From contig JAHRHY010000029.1 of the NCBI GenBank assembly GCA_019671135.1, positions 213,858-277,857 of the forward strand: 64,000 nucleotides of DNA. Reading direction: 5' to 3'. Below are positions 11,352-21,741 of the stretch, piece by piece (within the stretch, counting starts at the first letter, position 1; every line of letters begins with the position of its first letter). The notes under the pieces are model-generated. The model did not search any database, was not told where the DNA came from, and saw nothing but the letters and a program-made list of their open reading frames with translations. The stretch comes from Linnemannia hyalina (taxonomy: Eukaryota > Mortierellomycota > Mortierellomycetes > Mortierellales > Mortierellaceae). The translations under genes and the position numbers were made by a program.

Positions 11352-14300
11352 CTATTTATCCTCTTGAGCCACCTTCCCACGACGACCCCGACTTGAGCTG
11401 GAGGTCGAAGCTGCCCTCTTGCGCGATCCCTTTGGTCGATTGATGGCGGTGGTGGTGTTGCTGCTGGAGGAGGCGGCGGTGGAACTTGTAGCGGGTCCAG
11501 CGCCGGCTTTTGCCATCCATGGGAGAGAGCCGTCAGCGGCTACAGGGTGTAGATACTCAGGCCGCTCTTGCTTTTCCAGATATCCACGTACAATGTTCGC
11601 CATATTCTCGGCTGCCATAACGTCGCGATGATGATACACTTGGCACTCGGGGCAGTAGAAGCGGCGGAGAGTGACCTGGGCGACAAAGTGGCCGCAGTGA
11701 AGGCACTTCTTACTCGTGTAGTACTCGTTCAGACCGACGATAATGTAACCGAGAGAGCGGGCCTAATTCCAGAAAAAAAAAATCAAAGGAGCATACGTAT
11801 TAGTTTTTTTAACACACGGAGACCCATAAAGGGGTACTCTCCGCTAATGGACACTTTCAAGGCAATGGTTACCTTTTGAATGAAGTAGCTGAGAAAGGTC
11901 GAGTTGAGGGCTGACAGTCCGCTCGTGATAGAGAAGTTCCCAAGACCGACGCCAATGAGAACTGGATTTGATGGGTCATATCGCTCGCCAAGACTTCCTC
12001 CCACGATCCCAAGGAGCCGATTTGCGATAAGCTGGTACTCATAATCGCGGGCCCTCTCCATGTCCCACTTCTGCCGCTTGTACAGATTTCCCGAGCCAGC
12101 ATAAAACTTCTGGAGACACTCCTCCACCCGCTTCAGCTCCTGTACATAGTTGATCACGCTCGAGCCTTGGCCTTTGAGGGGCGGAAGTCGAGACTCGATG
12201 TCGGATATCGATACCTGCTGTCCATCCACAGAGACCTGCTCTTGCTTTGCGTCCTCAAGCCAGCGCCGGAATCTGAACGTAGGTTGGTAAACGGCTTTCT
12301 GTTTGACAGCCAGGTTCAGAAATGTTGTCCTGGACGAGAAGGTAGGTAACCCTTGTGACTGTGGCAACGGGATGGGGACTTTGGTCGATACGGAGGTAGT
12401 TGCATTAATCGATTGCTGATTGTCGGTGGCGTGGTAGTGGCGACGGTGGTGGTGGTGGTGGTGGTGGTGGTGGTGGTGGTGGTGGTGACGTCTTCCATAG
12501 ATGACTCGTTCGCATTATCCATGCCCTTAGACTGGCTCAACACGTCCTCTGCAAGATCCGCGAAGGCACCAATAACGCATACTTGTCCACCGTCCAATGT
12601 CAAAGTCTTGATCCTTTCGACAGGGACACCTGGCCAAAGCTTCTCGATATCCTCCTTGCAGGTTATCACACGCCGGATTTCTTGGAGATAGTAGTCTGTG
12701 CCTCCAACCGTAGACGTCAGCTTGGGTGGCAGCTTGGTAGGTTCCAACCGACGGTACCGTACTGATTGCAACTCACGGAGCTTGTAGGCCGGAAGTTGAA
12801 GCCGGAATCCGTCCGTGCGAATGGAGCCACGCAGGATGTATCCTTTTGTGGCGTAATTGATCGGATCGACCCACTTGTCCTGAACAGCTGTCAAATGCGA
12901 CTTGATCTGTTCTAAGGTGAGAAGCTTGATAGCCCCGCGATGACCGGCCTTCCTCCGCTGACGGCTCGTTTTAACCTGAGGCGCGACATCAGCAATGAAC
13001 TGCTTGATAATGATCCCGGGACCCTTGCCAGCGATCCAGCTCGTGATATCGAATAAGGTATTGACAGGAGATCCATCCTCTGCAACCAGATCCGTAAGTC
13101 GCGTCTTGAGCGATTCTCTCTTCCAGAAAAACGAAGCAAGCTCAGGCTCAGTGAACGACACGAATGGTAACTCGAACGAGGTGAGAGGGATGATCCGACG
13201 CCTGTTGCCAGTGATTCGATTTAGTTGAAGAAAGTTCTCAACAGCGGAGATGTCGTCCTGTATACCAATGTCAGCCTCTGGTGGCAATAAATGTTTCGCC
13301 ACCATAGCTGTGGCCTAAAAATGAAAAACAAGAGTGAGAATGTTAACTTTGTGATTTAAATTGAAATACATAATAAGTAGGTACTGATGCTTTGATTCAT
13401 ACCTGCTTGTGAAGGTCATAGGGGCCATGTCCATAGATCCGCTGTAATTCGACTGCGAGTTGTACTGAGATAGAGCGAACAAGCATGGAAGGGGTGAACG
13501 GCATAGTCTCGTTGAGGTCTCTCCTAGCCCGAATAGGGTGATGGAACCCGTGATCTGTCAACCAGTCAATGAGCTTGTTCACAACGACACCCACTCTTGT
13601 TTTACTCGGGTAGTTCCCGGAATAGAGATATGCCAGGAAAGGCCGCAGAAATTTTTGCTCGAGATTGCCCTTGTCGTCCAGGTCGGTGTTGTCCTCCTCC
13701 TTCTGCTCAACATCCTGTTGCTCCTTGTCGGCAGCATTGGGTTTGATACGCACACATAGATGGGTAAGGATTTCTCGCTCGTCCTTTGTGACAGCATCGC
13801 GCTTGGCTTTGCGACGCTCGACGTTGGTCATGGTCATTGGCGGGGAGAGCTTCTGCAACTCTGCCCTCTTCGTCTCCTCTGCGGCGTGCATCCTGACAGC
13901 CAATGTCTCAACAAACTCTCCGATCAGCCGCTGGGCATTCCGTTTGACAGTTGCTGCTGATTGGACAGCCTCCTGTAGGCAATCCACCACTTCCTGCTGC
14001 ACAATGTTAAGATTCAGTGGGATTTCCGGGTTTCCGAGTGTTGCTCCATCTCCTGATACACGTCCAACATTCGCCTCCAAGGTGCCAATTTCCAGCCATG
14101 CGGTAGTATGGTGCCAAGAAAGAGATCGCAATAATCCACTCTTGTCCTTGTCGGCGATCGGTTTCATGTTGGGTTGTGGTGGTTTGTTGGCCTTTGACGT
14201 CGTCTTTTTGGCTGGGGTGGGGTTGACAGTCTCCGGTCGTTCTTGGTAAAACTTCAGTTTGAATTGCTTAGCCTTGGGAGGTGGAGCATGGACAACCTTG

Positions 14301-15797
14301 CGGGTTCTCTCCTTGAACGAGAATCGTCCTCGGTTCCGCGGGATCCGTGTCCTTGATAAGGGTGGATGGCCGTCAGCATCTGGGGCAGACATCACAGAAG
14401 TAGACTGTTGAGATGGACTGGAATCAGAAGAAATTTGTTGTGAAGGACCACGCGCAGGTTGCGGTGTAGTGACGGTCTTTGTCTTGGAGATAGCAGCGGG
14501 TGACTCGACCGTCCGGTACCGGTTGAAGGTCTTTGGCGAGGGTAGCCGTACAATGTCATCCTTGGGCCTATTTATTACATACCAACAAAAGCACATGATG
14601 AGAACTGTAGTTCATAAATAACTCTCCGCAAAGTACAAAAATCCTCAAAAAATACATTGTACAATTACCTCTCTTTGACTCCTGCCGCTCGAATATTTTT
14701 TATGGATTGGTGCTTGATGCAAAGTTCGTTGAACCTGTGCTGCAGTACACGGAAGAGCTGCAAGGCTTGCGACTCTTGGACTAAAGGCCGGATTGGCTCT
14801 TGCTGTAAAAGAATGAACACCCGGATCGAGTTCTCGAATGTCTCCTCTTTCGTGTTTTTCACCACGACTTGGCCGTGGGTAAGGTAGGCAGTGACAATCT
14901 CTCGGGCGTCTATTTTAAAAAAAAAAAAAAAAAAAGTAATCAGAATGAGAACCAGCTTTGTAAAATATTTGGCTGAGAATGCCAAAAAAAAGAAGTCGCC
15001 ACTCAATTTCAACGCGATATTACCTGGTCTTGATCCAATCGATTTGATAATGCTGAAGTTGGTTACTGGCCCAAGCGAGTAGATGTTCTTGTGATAGTCA
15101 TTTCGAGATACTACCGCGAGCGCCGTCAGCTGCGTCCGAGAGATACCAAGAGTTGCGAGGACATCGGGAATCTTGTAAACGAGGATAAGGTTATTGGAGA
15201 CTGGACGCCAGAGGGTCGTGACTGATTGATACGCCATCATATCACTGTCCGAGATAATGACGTCAATGCCCTGAGCATCCATAGCAATAGCAAGATCAGC
15301 CTCCGTCCTGCAAACGATAACAGTCCAACCGCGGTGCCGCATGTAGTTGGCAAACTCCTGGCGACTCCTCAACGACCAGTGAAAAGACGACTTGAGTCCA
15401 GCCTTGACGTCAGTGAAGTGTCGTTTCCTGACCCTCAAATTGCTGTTCAGTCTCTCCTCGAAAACCTTGATGCTCTTTTCCGTCCGGTTCAGGGCCTTGT
15501 GTCGCTTTGCGTCTCGTGCCTTGGCTGTATCCATTTTTTCCTCTGCCTGATCGCGTCAATGTATAAACGCATGTTGAGTGGGTCGCCAAATCGTTTAATG
15601 TCGTTTTCCAAAATCCTGTGCGCATCATCGGGAGGCAAGTTCTGGTTCGAGTAGGCTTGTTGGATGACGGGAAAGCAGTTGGCCATCACATCAAAGCGAC
15701 GTGTGCCTGTTGTCAGGGAGGCTAGGACTGATTGGTATAGAACAGTAGGGTTGTAGCCCTTCTTGCGAATGAAAGGGTACCAGTCGAAGAGCCCCAT
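11352..15797 (-). CDS. XPG-like nuclease fused to Fanzor/TnpB-like RuvC nuclease (copy 1)
   Basis: Exons as read: 15797-15024, 14909-14669, 14567-13403, 13314-11873 and 11762-11352. The N-terminus starts MGLFDWYPFIRKKGYNP, as in XPG/FEN1 proteins, and keeps acidic active-site candidates: Asp in RRFDVMANCF, Asp in LYID, Glu/Asp in TEADLAIA (about 15303) and two Asp in ISDSDMMAY (15249, 15243). A helix-two-turn-helix region with SRNDYHKNIYSLGP follows. A low-complexity linker (FNRYRTVESP) leads to a Fanzor-type half: SIRTDGFRLQL, RuvC-I Asp in LTLDGGQVC (12592-12594), a zinc ribbon (CLHCG...CPEC) and the last Asp in HHRDVMAAEN (11622-11624). Two frame breaks exist: one base missing near 15550, and a shift within or near the (GGT)14 tract around 12445-12490. 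The gene is therefore a recent pseudogene, or carries assembly errors or an unseen intron. Confidence 0.75.
12445..12486. repeat. (GGT)14 microsatellite inside the Fanzor coding region
   Basis: Fourteen GGT units; on the minus strand the open frame reads them as 14 Thr. The coding frame upstream and downstream of this tract differ, so the frame change of the Fanzor gene lies in or close to it. Confidence 0.9.
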
Positions 15798-15945
15798 GGT
15801 GTTGGGGCTTGTGCTTTTGGGGTCGGAAGAAACGAATGTTGATGAGGATAGTCGGTTTGCTGAGGTAGTAAGAGTAGGAAAATGGTGAGGAAGAAACAGC
15901 TTTGTCATTTCATAGTAGTCCAGTAAAGTCTTGTGAGAGTTAATT

Positions 15946-15961
15946 TCGATCCATATTAGGA
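15946..15961 (-). promoter_or_regulatory. Shared upstream motif of XPG-Fanzor copies
   Basis: TCCTAATATGGATCGA on the minus strand lies about 150 bases before the ATG of copy 1. The same 16 bases recur at 38236-38251, about 130 bases before the start of copy 3. A 16-base match at equivalent places in two otherwise diverged copies suggests a promoter or leader element, though simple shared ancestry would also give it. Confidence 0.45.
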
Positions 15962-16024
15962 AAGATCACATAGATTCTTTCAGTCAACAAGAGAATTATG
16001 GCGTCCATTGTCCTGCTCCCGGAT

Positions 16025-16050
16025 GCCTAAATTACGTCACTGTAGACGCA
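16025..16050 (-). repeat. Conserved 3'-flank motif of Fanzor family, copy 1b
   Basis: Second occurrence of the 26-base motif at 11250-11275, here starting 11 bases past the stop of the deleted copy. Similarity also extends toward the coding end (CTATGTAGAG against CTATGTATAG). Confidence 0.7.
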
Positions 16051-16060
16051 ACCCAAGCAC

Positions 16061-16815
16061 CTACTGCCCCACAATCTTCACTATGTAGAGTGGGTGCAAC
16101 ATCAATAGTTTCGCTTCCTCCACAGCCTTGCGCTTCGACAACCGGGTCGGGGCCTGAGTGTCATCGATCGCCTTGCGCTTCCTGGACTGCCGAGGTTGAC
16201 TTGACTTGGGCTTGGCATCGGTGTTGGATGAGATGCTTTTGCTACTTCCAACTCCGTCTGCACGGGTGGAGGCTCGTGCTTGATTTTTCCTTGTCCGGGG
16301 TTTGACCGAATACCGACACCGATGTACGAGGGTTGTTGGGCGCTCTTGTTTTATGGTATCCATGGTATCCTTGTGGTCCACGGGTGGAGGTCGGTCGATA
16401 GTCCGGTATCTGTTGAAGTGCTGTGATGATTTTTGTCTCTGGGTAGACCTGTTCGACGAAGAACTATTTTCAAAAAAGATGACTATTAAAATCAACCGTG
16501 AGATATGGCATTTTCGATGGCTATACAAATTATTGCAATGTTGATCTGTACCTTGTTTGGCTCGCTCGACTGGTCATTTCCAGCTCGCTCTTTCTCTGGC
16601 TGTGGATCGACCAGGCCTCTGCAAAACGTGCCTTGACCTTCTCTACCGTCAGTGTACCCGGAACATCATAGCTGCCGTTTGTTGTAGGTGAACTGGTGTT
16701 TGCCTTCCACCGACAAAAACTCGGATCGACGAGGCAAAGTTTAGCTTGTCCTTGTTCTTGAATTCGACGCGGCTGTCGGTCAGATACACTTCCACCATGG
16801 ACGGCACATCCATTC
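16061..16815 (-). pseudogene. XPG-Fanzor family copy 1b, internally deleted
   Basis: An AG acceptor at 16816-16817 opens an exon beginning GMDVPSMVEVYLTDSRVEFK, with NFASSIRVFVGGRQTP further on. It is equivalent to the second exon of copy 1 (EIVTAYLTHGQVVVKN...NSIRVF). After an intron, FNRYRTIDRPPP matches the linker. The frame then runs straight into a Ser/Lys-rich tail (SQPRQSRKRKA) that resembles the very C-terminus of copy 1, and stops at 16061. The whole RuvC half is missing, so this is an internal deletion derivative, and in-frame stops interrupt the first exon. Its left edge abuts the decayed Fanzor half of copy 2 near 16850. Confidence 0.6.
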
Positions 16816-16849
16816 CTAATTAAAAAGATATATGAGAATTAAAACAAGC

Positions 16850-19800
16850 AGTAGTAAATCATCCACCAACAATCCCAAGCAGTCTCTCCGCGATGGTTTG
16901 ATACTCTGCTTGTCGGACCCGCGTCATATCCCAATGATACCTCTGATACCGATGGTCGTCTCCCTATAGACCCTTTTCAGCCGTTGCTCGACCTGCTCCA
17001 GCTCTCTCACATACTCACAACGCTCGCACCTTGTCCTCGAAGGGGTGGCGGACGGGTTCCGATGTAAACAATGGACTTCTCCTCGTCACCTTGTGGTGTA
17101 GCCATCTTTTTGTTCTCGAGCCACCTTCTGAAGCGAAATGATGGCTGATATACGGCCATCTGCTTCACCGCCAAGTTGCCAAGTTATAGTAGGCAGGTCT
17201 CGATAGGGTCAGGGGCGAATCCGTTACATGAGGTTGCGCGGAGGTGAAGGTGGAGGCTGATGCGGGCACTGGATCCACGGACGCTGACCCTTGGCTGGCG
17301 AGGCTGGTCGATTCCTGGTTGGTGGTGATGATTCCGTCCATGCTGGACCTCTCCTCAGCCTTCTTGCCATCCAAGTCATTGGGTATATGTGCGAACACTC
17401 CAACCACACACGCCTGGCCCCCATCCAAGGTTAAAATCTTCATCCTGTCCACGTCCTTTCCAGGCCAAAGCTCTTTGATGTCCTGCTCGCTCTTGATCAC
17501 ATTCCGAATTTCTTGAAGGAAACCGTTAACCCCTGCAACGGCTGTAGTGATTCTTGAGGGCATATCCTCCTCGGCCAGTCTTTTGAATAGAGCGTCTTGT
17601 CGTTCACGCAACTTGAGGGTCATAGCCTGGACCAGGAAACCGTCCGTTCGTATCGATCCTTGAGGGATGTAGCCGCCACGGTGATAGTCCTTTGGCTTTG
17701 TCTCTTCAACCAACTGTAAATGATCCCGAATCTGATCCAAAGAGAGCAGTTTGATGGCCCCGCGATGAACGGCCTTGCTCTTTTGACAGTTTGACAGCTC
17801 AACAGAATCAATGACGGAGATAAAGTTCTAGATGATAACCCCAGGCTCACTTCCCCCGATCCAGTCCTCGAGATCCTTAACAGATGCGAGGGCGGTATTG
17901 TCATCGTCCGAGAGGGCCAGCTCTCGCTCCGAAAATGTCACAAACGGTTGCTGCAAGGGGGTGGTGGGAGCGAGTCGCCAGCTGTTCGGTATGAGCTCGT
18001 TGAGGGTAAGGTAGTTTTCCGCGGCCGAGATGTTTTCCAGAATCCGGATATCGATGTGGGCCTCTAGTCGTCCCTTGTCCTTCAAGGTCTTGACCTATAG
18101 CGAAAAAGTTAAGAAGCATTAGCTATATATTTTGTAGCAGTGAACTTCAGCCCACTCTTGCTAATAGCCCATGTATCCTTACCTGATCATACAAAAGGTG
18201 GGTGCCATTTTTATACATCTTCTTCAGTTCCACTGAGAGCTGTCCAGCGACGGACCGCACCAAAGAGTTCGCCGTGAACAGCATTCTTTCGTTGAGCTCG
18301 TTTCGATTTCTACAGATGTCGAAGAGTTGAAGCCCTACCAAGAAGCTGATGAAGGTTCCTTGAGTACAAGTAGGTCAGGAAAGACTGAAGGAATTGGACG
18401 TGTTTGTTACCTTTTCCTTCTGTATCCAAGTCGTCTGAATCCTCCTGACTGTCGTCGACGTCGTCGTCACCACACTTGTTGACTTTGAGCTCAACCCTCT
18501 CACACAGATAGTCCAAAGGGTCTCGCTCGTCCATCGTCACCGCATCCCGCCGTACCTCCAGCCGCTCTGACTCCGACGTGGTCTTGCCTGCTTTCCTCAG
18601 TTCCTGTCGCTTAGACTCCTCCGCTGCCTTCATACGAGTCCGCAACTTCTCCAGAAACCCACCAATGAGGCCTTGACTTTGATACAGTTGGTCGCCTCGA
18701 GCTGTAGATCAGGCCGATCCGACAAGACTCGTTCGATATTTGTCTTCAAAGTACCGACTTCCAGCTATGATATGGGATGATGGTGCCAGCCGAGAGACCT
18801 CACGAAACTTTGCTTGCCCTTCTCAGCGTACGAGTTCGATCTCTCATCGGATGGCGGCTTTTTTCGAGTCTTCTTAGCCTTCCCATCCTTCTTTTTGCTG
18901 TCCTTCTTGGTGCTGCTGGTGGAAGTGTCGTCGGGGGACTCGGGAGCCTTCTTGGGCGGTTTCCAAACCAATTGCTTGGCCTTGGGTGAGGGCTCATGAG
19001 CCACGTTCCCTAGTCGCTCCTTGAAGGAAAATCGCTGACGATGTCGAGGTATCCGTGTTCTGGTTAACGGTGGATGACTCTGATCTTGCGGATCCGAAAA
19101 CGAGCTATAGGCTCCAAACTAGCAGTGGGTGGCTGTTGAGGGAAGGGTTCAGAGTCCCTGGAAACCGGTGCTGGGGATTCGATTGTCCGATACCGATTAA
19201 AAGATCTCGGAACTCGCAATCATGCGATAGTATCGTCGGAGGACCTATCAATTATTTTAAGAAAAATACAAACATGATGAGATGCACTTCATGTATATAG
19301 CTTGATCTAGATAGGACCAATAATAAATAGTTACCTAGGCTGAACTCCCCGCGTTTGACTCTGTTTATATTGGTCACATCGCGTACAGAAATCATGAAAT
19401 CGGCCTTGTAGTTGCCCGAACAGGATCTGAGAACCGGGCCGGGATCCATCACTTTCAACCCTGGTTTGTCGGAGATCCACAAAGACTCTGATCGAGATGG
19501 CAAAGTCCTGATTGTTGGTGTTTTTTGAGATAACCCGGATGTCAGATCGATAAGCCAAGACGATGTCCTTCGGGTCTATTAAGAAACGCAAGATATCAAT
19601 GAGCACAGTCAGGATTTCATATGAAAAGGTAGCCAAGAATATCAAGGGATAGCAATTTTCCATTTGATCATTACCTGCACGCTTGATAGACTTGATAATA
19701 GAAAAATTAGCCCCCGGGCCAAGGGAGTGAATATTCCTTTCATAGTTGTTGCGACTCACAACCGTCATAGCGGTCAACTGGGAACGGGTGATATCAAGAG

Positions 19801-20385
19801 CTTTCAAAAGATCTGGAACGGTGTACACGAGGATGAGACCTCCGGATACGGGACGCTATAGAGTTCGGATGGAGGCGTACGCAAGCATATCGGAGTCACC
19901 AGAGATGATAATGTCGTCTGGCTCCGCATCGCAACTTTGACAGTCCAGCCCGCGTCCTGCATGTGCTGTGCAAATTCCAGGCGACTTTCCTGAGACCAGT
20001 AAAAAGATGATGCCAGTCCCGACCCGTTTTCTAATGCGGAGACCGTTGTCCAGACAGGACTCGGGTGTGTCCAGGGCTGTGGCGGTGCGTTCTAGTGCTC
20101 TGTTCCGTACTTCTTCTCGCTCGGCGGCTGTGTCACTCTTTTCCACTGCCTGATAGCCGTCGATATAGAATGACATATCCAGCAGACCTCCTTCTCGAGC
20201 ATATGGTGCGCGACATCTGGAGGATTGTTGGAGTAACTGCTTCGAATGACACAGGTAGCATGTTCCGAGGACATCAAGTCTTCGACATCCGTTGGTAGCA
20301 ATTTTGGAGACGATGGACTGGTACAATAGAGCAGGGTTGTAGCCCTTGCGTCGTATGAATGGGAAACAAAAAGACAGACCAAAGT
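16850..20385 (-). pseudogene. XPG-Fanzor fusion, degenerate copy 2
   Basis: Same domain order and intron positions as copy 1. The start reads FGLSFCFPFIRRKGYNPALL with the ATG lost (about 20385). It continues with FYIDGYQAVEKSDTA, IIISGDSDMLAYASI, ITRSQLTAMTVVSRNNYERN, the exon PKDIVLAYRSDIRVISKN, the linker (18760-19200), ANSLVRSVAGQLSVELKKMY, GSIRTDGFLVQ (about 17640) and LTLDGGQACVVGVFAHI (about 17420). Frame changes and stops are frequent: a stop after YASIRTL, one in SLGWHHHPIS, one after GSEPGVII, and others. Similarity ends around ERLLGIVGG near 16860, so the zinc ribbon and last RuvC Asp are absent. It cannot be expressed as one protein. Confidence 0.7.
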
Positions 20386-21479
20386 GGTTGGCGCTGGCAC
20401 ATGTGTCGAAGGAAAGAGAGGTGTTGTTGTGTACGCGCACAACCTTAATCCCAAACACACTGACGGAACTCATTTATTTCCTATCTAGCAGGGAAATAAA
20501 GATGGCGTTTCTTTTTACTATCACGAACCCCTGCCATTGTGTGTCTTCCCTCTGATGTTCTCTATTCTATTCTAGCCATCTGCTCGGCATCTCATAATGG
20601 TAATCTATAAAGTGCAGGCGTAGGTCACGATGGAAGTCCTGTCATGTTAGGTCAAGCCTCCTTGAGATGGAGCGTGGCCAACGGATTCACATCTGTGCCG
20701 CGTTAGTCGGGGAGGAGAGTTTCAGTCTGTTGCCGCGTGCCCTTTGCGGTCGTGCCAGCAGATTGTTGCATTCTTGGCGAGACTTGAAAAGAGGAGGAGG
20801 GGGGATGGACACGCGTGGTCGTGACGGACTGTTGAAGCAAAGTATCTTGTTCTTCCTCGTTCCCCTATAATTACAGCTTTGTTTCTTTGTGAGCAACTGA
20901 GCATCCATAGTTGGTGATCGGTGTGATAGAAATGGCCCTAACGTCTATCTTTTTCCTTCTTTGTTATTGTGTTGGTCTCGTTCAATGCGAACATGCTGTG
21001 TCGTAGGCTAACTACTATGGGAGGTTTTGACAGGATCAAAGGCGTATTAGCATCAGAGTGGACAATGTCGAGCCTAGAAGTAAAGAGCAGGAGTCTAGTG
21101 ATGTGTCAGGATCAGTGCGTGTCAAGGAGTACATGCCGTGGCTCATGGTTGTTTTCTTTTTCAAACACCTTCTGACATACCATGCCCTACAGAAGCACGC
21201 CTTGCAACACTACGCCAATCTCGTATTAACTCCGCTATTGTTGACACTCGCGCCAAAGCCGACATTTTTCTCTTTTACTCTGGAAGCGAGAGGAGAGCCC
21301 ATCTGTTTTTTCACCTCCCTCCGACGTATTTGTTGACAAACAGTACAGTCACTTCCTCGGAGAAGCAAAGAAAATTTCCCGCTGCGCAGTCGAGTTTGAA
21401 GTCTAGGCCGTTTTGTTACAGTAAGATAAACATGTTCGTCATCTCTCACCATGCCCCCACCAACCCTCATGTACACTAG
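20386..21479. other. Intergenic stretch, no gene recognised
   Basis: About 1.1 kb with only short open frames of no recognisable content. The right end should be the promoter of the membrane protein gene. Confidence 0.5.
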
Positions 21480-21487
21480 TATAAATA
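21480..21487 (+). promoter_or_regulatory. TATA box of the membrane protein gene
   Basis: TATAAATA, 255 bases upstream of the ATG at 21742. It is followed by a pyrimidine-rich leader. Confidence 0.55.
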
Positions 21488-21535
21488 CCCCTCTTGCAAT
21501 AAACAGCATCTTTTTTTGCCCATTCCTCTCTTCTT

Positions 21536-21690
21536 AGCCTTCCTCTCTTCTTAGCCTTCCTCTCTTCCTAGCCTTCCTGTCTTCCTAGCCTTCCACTCTT
21601 CCTAGCCTTCCTGTCTTCCTAGCCTTCCTCTCTTCCTAGCCTTCCTGTCTTCCTAGCCTTCCACTCTTCCTAGCCTTTCTCTCTTGTCTC
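21536..21690 (+). repeat. 17-bp pyrimidine minisatellite in the leader
   Basis: About nine head-to-tail units related to AGCCTTCCTCTCTTCCT, with single-base variants. It sits between the TATA box and the start codon, so it is probably transcribed as 5' leader. Confidence 0.85.
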
Positions 21691-21741
21691 TTCCTTGTTC
21701 ACGTCACCTCGCCTCTGTTCTTATTACACATCTGGATTGTA

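Noticed and set aside
12413..12691. 92-residue Val-rich plus-strand frame
   Set aside because: It is an antisense shadow of the (GGT)14 tract inside the Fanzor gene.
21536..21690. Regular short repeats that could suggest a CRISPR-like array
   Set aside because: Units are contiguous 17-base pyrimidine repeats without unique spacers, in a eukaryotic leader; this is a minisatellite.
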